This document shows, piece after piece, positions 1 through 10,086 of a stretch of 64,000 nt of DNA; the first letter of the stretch is position 1; every line of letters begins with the position of its first letter. Below the pieces are notes generated by a model. That model made no database searches. It saw only the letters and a program-made list of their open reading frames with translations, and was not told the origin of the DNA. The position numbers were made by a program, and so were the translations under genes. The stretch is from positions 5,045,684 to 5,109,683 of the forward strand of contig CM038716.1 in NCBI GenBank assembly GCA_021613375.1, written 5' to 3'. Origin of the DNA: Megaleporinus macrocephalus (taxonomy: Eukaryota > Chordata > Actinopteri > Characiformes > Anostomidae).

Positions 1-656
1 ATACCATGATAATAAATAAAATACAGTGTTACGCTGATGACATCACTAAGTAAAGCAATGTGTTGGATAAATAACATTTTTCATTAAAACATGATTTATC
101 AAAATGCACAAATATTGTAAAACATTAGCATTAAGACTCTTCTACAGACAAACCACGGGGCCTGTGCTCAGTCACGTGACCAGCAAAAGGGTCTTAAAGC
201 GACAGCTGGGCAATAAATCAAATTGAGGTCCATCTACCTGAAAATAAAAGAAACACATACAAAGAAAAAAAGATGAGGTGAGTCTGTGGTGGGTTTATTT
301 TGAGGGTGAGGTGTTAAGAGGACAGTTACAATCAGGTGTGGTCAGTAGGGGTCAGTCCACCTTATTCACACAGTGGTTGTTTTTTTAATGATATTATATA
401 GTTGGGGAGTCGGTCAGTGGCCGGTGGGACAGCGTAGTGGAAATATGTTGCGTGTTTAAAGGACCGTAGGATAAAAAACTGTACTCACATCGTTATACTT
501 GAGCAATAAGAGCTCAGTTCATAGATCTGATGAGGCGTAACCCTTAAACACTGTTGTTCCTTTATCAGGTATAAATCCTGCATGTACAAAGGAGGAAAGT
601 AAAGCAAGCCGTTTCCAAAACCAGACGCCCCAAAATTAATATATTTATTTTCAAGC
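1..656. other. rab38 3' flank, no gene seen
   Basis: AT-rich with no supported ORF. Positions 452-600 resemble 3240-3360 (shared core CCTTAAACACTGTTGTTCC and a TTTAAAGG(T/A)(G/C)CCGTAG block), so a dispersed fish repeat has a copy in each place. AATAAA signals in rab38 sense occur (for example at 644-649), but the poly(A) site cannot be fixed. Confidence 0.5.
171..180. promoter_or_regulatory. GTCACGTGAC palindrome (CLEAR/E-box type) downstream of rab38
   Basis: A perfect 10-bp palindrome matching the TFEB/TFE3/MITF CLEAR consensus. It lies 1.2 kb past the rab38 stop codon, in the 3'UTR or flank. A function at this place is not shown by the sequence. Confidence 0.35.
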
Positions 657-1160
657 GAGGCAGAAATTGGCCTCCTCTTCGCCAGCTACTTAATCAAATC
701 TTCTGTTCCACCTTAAATGCTACAGCTTGTACAGGGCCCACAGACTGTGTAGAAATGTACTTTTAAGGATATGAAGGGGAAGTCAGTACTTTTCATAACC
801 TTTTCAGGGGAATTCTGTATGACCATTGTTGATGTTCATCTCCAAAAGTCCCGTTCCCCCTTAAAAACAAGCAGCACTTTTTATAACCTTTTCAAGCAAT
901 TCTAAATGGCCATTGTTGGTGGTCATCTTTAACTGAGGCAGAAATTGGCCTCCTATTTGGCAGCTACTTAATCAAATGTTCTGTTCCAACTTCAATGCTA
1001 CAGCCTGGTCCTCGCATATGGCGTAGAACCCCGCATACTGTGTAGAAATGTACTTTTAAGGATGTGAAGGGAACTTTTCATACCCTTTTCAAGGAATTCT
1101 GTATGACCATTGTTGATGTTCATCTACAAAAGTCCTGCTCCACCTTAAAAACAAGCGTCG
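657..1160. repeat. 280-bp tandem duplication in the rab38 3' region
   Basis: Two diverged copies, about 657-868 and 937-1157. Both begin AGGCAGAAATTGGCCTCCT and both hold GTAGAAATGTACTTTTAAGG and GTATGACCATTGTTGATG. They lie 240-740 bp past the rab38 stop, so they are probably in its 3'UTR. Confidence 0.75.
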
Positions 1161-1396
1161 CCATTTAAAGTGGAAAGAACAGGAAGCCAGCTCAAGTGCC
1201 CATAGTCTGTTAATATTTTCACTGCAGCTGAAACCTAAAGTGAGTTTCATTCTATTATATTAAAAACTAAAAACTCTGGTTACTGATGTGCAGATGGTCT
1301 AATCAGTGCTTAAGCACTTCAATCCTGATTGAAAACAATGAAGCAGCCACAGTGTGAATAGGTGAATAAGGGGCATTTGTGAGTCCTGAGGGGTCT

Positions 1397-1549
1397 CTAG
1401 GACCTGAAGCAGCCGGAGCATGAAGACCCTCGTCCTGATTCCAGTTTGGGTGAAACAATGTCCTGAACCTCCGTCTGAACAAGGTCGTTCTCATTAGCGA
1501 GAATATGTTTCACCAAACAGTTAGCAGCTTCATCTATATTAATGTTTTC
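1397..1549 (-). CDS. rab38: rab38 coding exon 3 (C-terminal hypervariable tail and prenylation motif)
   Basis: 153 bp starting GAA AAC ATT after a TTAAG acceptor and ending at TAG. It codes for ENINIDEA, CLVKHILANENDL and the variable tail ending SSCSGCFRS. The acceptor's pyrimidine tract is a (TC)n microsatellite (1556-1594 on the plus strand), so repeat length could affect splicing. Confidence 0.93.
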   Translation of the reverse strand, partial: ENINIDEAANCLVKHILANENDLVQTEVQDIVSPKLESGRGSSCSGCFRS

Positions 1550-2820
1550 CTTAAGAGAGAGAGAGAGAGAAAAAAGAGAGAGAAAGAGAGAGAGATTATA
1601 TACACAGTACCTACACTTAGAGTAATACATTCAACCTAATGAGAAACTGTAGACTCAGTTTATATACAATACCTACACTTAGAGTAATACATTCAACCTA
1701 ATGAGAAACTGTAGACTCAGTTTATATACAATACCTACATTTAGAGTTATACATTCAACCTAATGAGAAACTGTAGACTCAGTTTATATACAATACCTAC
1801 ACTTAGAGTAATACATTCAACCTAATGAGAAACTGTAGACTCAGTTTATATACAATACCTACACTTAGAGTAATACATTCAACCTAATGAGAAACTGTAG
1901 ACTCAGTTTATATACAATACCTACATTTAGAGTTATACATTCAACCTATGATAAACTGTAGACTCAGTTTATATACAATACCTACATTTAGAGTTATACA
2001 TTCAACCTAATGAGAAACTGTAGACTCAGTTTATATACAATACCTACATTTAGAGTTATACATTCAACCTAATGAGAAACTGTAGACTCAGTTTATATAC
2101 AATACCTACATTTAGAGTTATACATTCAACCTAATGAGAAACTGTAGACTCAGTTTATATCACAATACCTACATTTAGAGTTATACATTCAACCTAATGA
2201 GAAACTGTAGACTCAGTTTATATCACAATACCTACAGTTAGAGTTATACATTCAACCTAATGATAAACTGTAGACTCAGTTAATATACAATACCTACATT
2301 TAGAGTTATACATTCAACCTAATGAGAAACTATAGCCTCAGTTAATATACAATACCTACATATTTGAGTTATACATTCAAGCTAATGAGAAACTGTAGAC
2401 TCAGTTTATATACAATACCCACATTTAGAGTTATACATTCAACCTAATGTGAAACTGTAGACTTAGTTTATATACCATCCCTACATTTAGAGTTATACAT
2501 TCACTGTGGTATTATAGTAGGTATCATGATAACTGACTGTGTTCTGAGAGACAAGGAGAGATTGAAGGTAAAAATGATAACAAAATATTCACACACAGGA
2601 ACGCGCTGCCAGGGTGCTATTAATTATTCACTGAATATTCATGAGTTGTTACATTTGCATATTCATTAGACCATGAGTCAGCGGGAAGCGTCTGTGTCAT
2701 TTTCTGCTGGTTGCTGTTTCTGTCATACACACACTCAAACACACACACACACACACACAGTACATACACACACACAGTACATACACACACAGTACATACA
2801 CACACAGTACATACACACAC

Positions 2821-2857
<37 letters not shown>

Positions 2858-3010
2858 AGTACATACACACACAGTACATACACACACACAGTACATACAC
2901 ACACAGTACATACACACACAGTACACACACTCACACAGTACATACACACACAGTACACACACACACACATACACACACACAGTACATACACACACAGTAC
3001 ATACACACAT

Positions 3011-3053
<43 letters not shown>

Positions 3054-6000
3054 AGTACATACACAGTGCTTAAGCTTTTTATTGCGTAGTTATTTACAAT
3101 GAGAGCCTTTAGGCACTCATTCCTGTAACGTGCAAACCTGACATTGAGAGTATCATTATTTAACATGTACAGTTTTCATTTCTCCAGGTGTTTGGTGTGT
3201 CTGGGATATGCGACAGTACTAAAACCTGTGCCGATCGCGCTCCCCCTTGTTTAAAGGTGCCGTAGAATGGAAAACTATTTATATTGGCATAGTGGAATAT
3301 TGAGAGTTTGATACATGGAATTAACATACCATGAGCCTTAAACACTGTTGTTCCATAGTTATTTGCATCACAACCCCAACAGCAACCTGTAAGTAGCAGC
3401 CATGGTGTATGGTTTCATCCACTTATTTGCCAATTGTTATAAGTGGGTTTTCTATCTACTGACTTTTTGTGAATTTATTACATGCGCAAAGAAAATCTTG
3501 AATGCAAAAACCCCAAATATTGAAAAAAGAGTTTGATTATAGTAAACAATAAAGTAACAAGCTGAAAAAGTTCAAATCTGATGCTGAAAACTGGAAACTT
3601 TTAGAATAAATGATGATGTTTCAAGCTGTAAAGTTACATGACTGAACTTACTGCTTGGCATACAGTGTAAACACTTGTGCCTAAACCAAACGTTTCTCCC
3701 ACAACCCCACGCGCCGCACAACGAACCATCATACATAACGCATTCGGTATTTTCTTATTAGTTCTTACAGGTGGCCAGGAACTGGAAACAGATGGCCCTA
3801 CAGATGGTCCAATCATAGCTCACAGAATTTCAAAGGTTGCTTTGGACATTCTGAAAATAGTTGTGCATGATGTCCACCCAGGAAAAAGCAAGTAGCAGTA
3901 TTAGTAACATTAACTACTAGCAAGTAACTAACATTTGAATAGCTAACTAAATAGCATAATGAGCTTATTTGCACAGAGGTTTATTTTATTTTCCTGCTTG
4001 TCTATTTCAAAATTTGCTCCATGGAGTCTCACTGTAAACCAACCAATCAGAGTAGAGCTTATTAAATTATTCATGAGCTAACCATAAAAGGCTAAACAGC
4101 TTGTTTCATTCAAGAACCAAATCCTAGGGTCTAAATAGGCGTGTAAAACAGTATCTGGGGATTTGACTAAAGTTAGACACCTTCTAGATAGACATCAAAG
4201 AACAATTTCAAATACATTTTCTCTAATGGTACTGAATGACTTCCAAATGACATACGCTTTAGTTTACCTTTGCGGATGTTTCGAACCAGCCGAGGAAGCC
4301 GTTCTCCTGGCAGAACTGTTCCATCTTGATGGCGTTGTTGGTGAGAACGTCCCTGCCCTGATCACACTTGTTGGCTAGAAGCACAGCAGCCACCTGCTTC
4401 CCGCTGGTCAGGCTTAGCTTAGCATCCAAATCCTCCTTCCACTTTGTCACCGCCTCGAAGGTGGACGGACGTGTCACATCGAACACGATAAAGGCGCCCA
4501 TGGCCTCGCGGTAGTAAACACGGGTCATGTTCCCAAAACGTTCCTGACCTGTGGAGAGGAACGGCAATGTCAGGAATGCTCTGAATGTTCTGTGGAGGTC
4601 TTTCAAATTCTATTATCTTTATGGAGGACAATTGAGGAAAAGTCATGTTTAAACATTTTCCTCTTTCAACGTCACTCATAATGCACATCAAGCGAACTGG
4701 AATTGGTTTTAGACACGCAGGTGAGTTTATGCAACCGCCTTAAAAAAGTTTAAAACCGTCTGCAGGTCTAACACCACCTCAGGCATCAGAATTTAACTGC
4801 TGCTCAATGATCTAGAACTACCGCATGAGTCAGAATGCAACTTCTGAACTATTGAAGGTGCAACAGAAAGATTGAGAACCTCCTGCAGGTCTAGAACTGG
4901 CTCGGCCACCAGAAAGCAACTTCTGCATCATTTATGGTGGAATGAAAAGGTTCAGAGCAACCTGCCAGTCTAGAACAGCCTCAAATGCCAAAATGCAACT
5001 GCTACCACATTTAAGATGGAACATACAGATCTAGAATCTCATGCAGGTCTAGAACTGGCTCAGTCATAAGAATGCAAGTTCTGCAACATTTATGATGGAA
5101 CACAAAAGTCTAGAACTGTCTGCCAGTCTAAAACCGCCTCAAACGGCAGAATGTGACTGCTACCAGATTTAAGGCGGAGCATAAAGGTCTAGGACCTCCT
5201 GCAGGTCTAGACCTGGCTCAGTCATGCAATGCAACATCTGCATCAAATATGGTAGAACAGAATGGTCTAGAACTGTCTGCTAGCCTAGAATCGCCTCAAG
5301 TACCAGAATGTGACTGCTATCACATTTAAGGTGGAGCATTAAGATTTAGGACCTCCTGCAGGACTAAAACCACCTCAGACATTAGAATTTAACTGCTTCA
5401 CAATTGTAAATGCAACAGAAAGATCTAACACTACCTCTAGAATTTAACCTCAACACCATTTCAAGTGATACAGAAAGCTCAAGAACCACCTTCAGGTCAA
5501 GAACCACCTCACCTTCTGGATCTATGAATGTCTCATGCACCGGAACCTAACTTCTGCACAGTTCACTTTAATTACTGTTCATTGTCATTCTCAGGAGCCC
5601 TGATCTGGTCCACAGATGCTCTACCCAAGTTCCCAGAACACCTGAACCACTAAATCTGAACTTGATTACCCATTCAGACTTTAATTAATAATGACAATCA
5701 CATCCACTGTAGATTTAATAGAGCGGCCTGTCTCAATGGAATGCCCCCGTCTTACTGTGTCTGCACAGTTCATTCAAGTAGAAGATGGAAACTTGCCCTG
5801 TGATTAGACTAATAGCCTAAAGATATTAATAACAGAATAATGAAACTGCTGCCTCATTAAAACTGTTTAAATGTTTAAAAATGCCAAAAATGCTTCAAGT
5901 AGCTTTTCTCTAATCTCATAAGTGTAGGATTTCCCAGGACAATCCTTCGTTTCAGTCCGTGTCCCAGTGTCCCAAATAAGATGAATTGTACGTTTGTCCC

Positions 6001-7344
6001 AAATGTCACCTATAAAATTGAAAAAGTAAACTTAGTAAACTCTTAGTAAAACATTGCATTATTTACAGGGTGTCTTTGATGGTGCTGCTTCATGTGATCC
6101 TTAGGAAATTCACTGTGGAAAATTGTAGATGTTGTTCATAAGTGAACACTGACCTTTGACCTTACTGACTTTGAGAACCCACTGACCCCACCCAACAACC
6201 ATTAAATTCCCTAAGTTGAAGCTATTGATCGTTCTGAGTATGCGGAACCATTGACTTTACTGAGTTTAAGGAGCCATTGGCCCGTCCTGAGCCTGAGGGA
6301 AAATGTATCATCCTGATTCTAAGGAACCACTGACCCATCTGAGCCTGAGGAACCATTGGCCTTACTGCATTTGAGAAACCATTGAACCTACTAGTTTAGA
6401 AGAATCTTTGACCTAAGTGAGTTGTGGAACCATTCATTGTACAAAGTCTAAGGAACTGTTGACCCTACTGAGTCTGGGAAACCATTGACTCAAATGAACC
6501 ACTGACCCTCCTAAATCTGAGGAACCAGAGCCAATGACTCTACCGAGTTTGAGGAACCATTGAGCTTACTGGGGTTGAGAAACCATTGATACAGGTGGGA
6601 GTAAGGAACCATTGACCCCAACGAGTTAATTAGGAATTGAAGAGCCCTCAAAAGAAAAAAAAAACAGTAAGCATTTGCAATGACAATGATTAAGGAACCA
6701 TTGACCTAAATGAGTCCGAGGAACCTTCAACTTTGCTAAGCCTGAGTAACAACTGATTTGGAAAAACTATTGATCCTATTGAGTCAGAGACCATTGACCC
6801 AGGTGAGTCTGAGGAACCATTGACTTTATTTAGTCTCTGCAACCATCGAACTTGTGTAGTCTCAGGAACCATTGATCCTATTGAATCTGATCATTGACCC
6901 GACAGACTCTAAGGAGCCCTCTCACTTCCTACCCATATGTCCTGTACTGTAGCACCGACATTGTGAAATAGAAATGCTGTATTTCGCTCAGAGGCCTTTG
7001 CCGCTGAAGAAGAAAAGTTCTTCATTAGTTCGGCTATTTTTCACATGACCCTGTATACGTTTGAGAATCCTATTCATACAGCACATTTCCAGGAAGAAGA
7101 GACGCACAATGCTCCTGCTCTTTGGAAAATAAAGAGCCATATCTTGAACTCAGCCAACTTCTGTTCTCTGAGCTTAAAGCTGTAATTTAGATCAGTCTCA
7201 CTCGGCGGATCTCACTCGTGAGTTAATAAGGAATTGAGGAACGGCCAAAAGACAAAACACCTACACACACACACACGAACACACACACGCACACACACAA
7301 TGAAACAAAGTCAGCTTTAAAAAATTACAATGACACTGTTAGGA

Positions 7345-7427
<83 letters not shown>

Positions 7428-10040
7428 GATCACCACCAGTGAAATGTTTTAGAACACTACCAGTCAAACGTTTTAGATCACTACCAGTTAAACGTTTTAG
7501 ATACACTACCAGTCAAATGTTTTAGAACACTACCAGTCAAATGTTTTAGAAAACTACCAGTCAAACGTAACACTACCAGTCAAACGTTTTAGAACACTAC
7601 CAGTCAAATGTTTTAGTACACTACCAGTCAAACATTTTAGATACACTACCAGACAAACGTTTTAGATCACTACCAGTCAAATGTTTTAGAACACTACCAG
7701 TCAAACGTTTTAGTACACTACCAGTCAAACGTTTTAGATACACTACCAGTCAAACGTTTTAGAACACTACCAGTAAACGTTTTAGTACACTACCAGTCAA
7801 ATGTTTTAGAACACTACCAGTCAAACGTTTTAGTACACTACCAGTCAAATGTTTTAGAAAACTACCAGTCAAACGTTTTAGAACACTACCAGTCAAACGT
7901 TTTAGAACACTACCAGTAAACGTTTTAGTACACTACCAGTCAAACGTTTTAGATACACTACCAGCCAAACGTTTTAGTACACTACCAGTCAAACGTTTTA
8001 GAACACTACCAGCCAAACGTTTTAGAACACTACCAGCCAAACGTTTTAGTACACTACCAGTCAAAGGTTTTAGTACACTACCAGCCAAACGTTTTAGATA
8101 CACTACCAGCCAAACGTTTTAGATCACTACCAGCCAAACGTTTTAGTACACTACCAGCCAAACGTTTTAGTACACTACCAGTCAAACGTTTTAGATCACT
8201 ACCAGTCAAACGTTTTAGTACACTACCAGTCAAACATTTTAGAACACTACCAGTCAAACGTTTTAGATACACTACCAGTCAAACGTTTTAGTACACTACC
8301 AGTCAAACGTTTTAGTACACTACCAGTCAAACGTTTTAGAACACTACCAGTCAAACGTTTTAGTACACTACCAGTCAAACGTTTTAGTACACTACCTGTC
8401 ACACGTTTTAGTACACTACCAGTCAAACGTTTTAGTACACTACCAGCCAAACGTTTTAGTACACTACCAGTCAAACGTTTTAGAACACTACCAGCCAAAC
8501 GTTTTAGACAACTATCACCCATACGTTTTAGTACACTACCAGCCAAATGTTTTAGAACACTACCAGCCAAACGTTTTAGTACACTACCAGCCAAACGTTT
8601 TAGTACACTACCAGTCAAACGTTTTAGAACACTACCAGCCAAACGTTTTAAAACACTACCAGACAAATGTTTTAGATCACTACCAGCCAAACGTTTTAGA
8701 AAACTATCAGCTGTATGTTTTAGTACACTACCAGCCAAACGTTTTAGAAAACTATCACCCAAACGTTTTAGTACACTACCAGCCAAACGCTTTAGATACA
8801 CTACCAGCCAAACGTTTTAGATCACTACCAGCCAAACGTTTTAGATACACTACCAGCCAAACGTTTTAGATCACTACCAACCAAACGTTTTAGATACACT
8901 ACCAGCCAAACGTTTTAGATCACTACCAGCCAATATATATATTTATATATTTTACAGTTTTACAGAAAGCAAACCGTAAAAAGTCATCTGTTCAGCTTAA
9001 ACCTGTCATACAGAATGCAAATCTTACGTTAATAGAATTACATAATTCATAACAATTATATAAATTTATTTAAATCATTTGGAGACTTAAATAGATGTTT
9101 AGATCTTAAAGGCATGGAGCTTTTCTCTGGACTTGAATGTAACTGTATTGTCACTGCACACACCTTTAAGTCTACTGAGGCTTCCGTCATTATGATCCCA
9201 ATGTCTACATATATCAGTTTTAATCTATGCAGACAACATTTGGAAGAGAGATAAAAACAGATGAATATTTACTGAAGTGTCAAGGTGTTTTTTTTTCATC
9301 ATATCTCATGTTCCTCATTGGTTGGAGATCTGTCCCTGATTGATCCGAAAACTCCTCTGTATTTCTAGATGATTTATTCATAAGGAAACTCCTGAACCCA
9401 TCTGGCAATAGTTAACACAGAAGTTTGATGGCAATGCCACCTGTGCTTGCCAGCTCTGCCCAACACAGACCTAGATTTTTCCAAATTCCCTGAATTTCTC
9501 CAGAACCCCTCTGGATTTTTCACAATATAATGTGTGGTAGATGGCAAAAGACGTTTTTGTAGTCTGTTATTAAGAAATGTTCTTTCTGAACTGTTTGACA
9601 ATTCTCACATATATTTGCTGAGTTTTGGCAGATGCTCCCAATCATGATGCCTTCCCCATGGTGGAATATTCCAAAACAATTTAACTGACATATTCTATAA
9701 ACCTTTCACTCGTCCTCTTTACACTTTGTCCATCTCACAGTATTAGAGCTAATTTGTTGCATATTTGTTAGTCAAATCAAGATCAAAAGTATTAACCAAT
9801 CACAGATTCTTGTTTATATTGCATTTTACAGTCCAACAGTTTATAGAGTAGAACCAAAAACTTTAAGAAGACTTTAAGAGCTTTGCTATAGAGGAGGAGG
9901 CGCCAGAATTAATTATCTGATGTGTTCAGAAGATCCAGATCATATGTAATCATATTTTTTTCAGGTTATTTAAGGAATTATATTTCATTCATTTTTATTC
10001 ACACTGACTAGACTGCTCTCTCTCCCTCTGCCCCGCTCTC

Positions 10041-10086
<46 letters not shown>

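Noticed and set aside
2620..3166. Cys/Val-rich and Thr/His-rich frames on both strands
   Set aside because: They follow from (CA)n repeats.
8247..8801. 184-codon minus-strand frame of LKRLAGSV repeats
   Set aside because: It is a translation of the 24-bp minisatellite. The unit length is a multiple of three, so frames stay open by construction.
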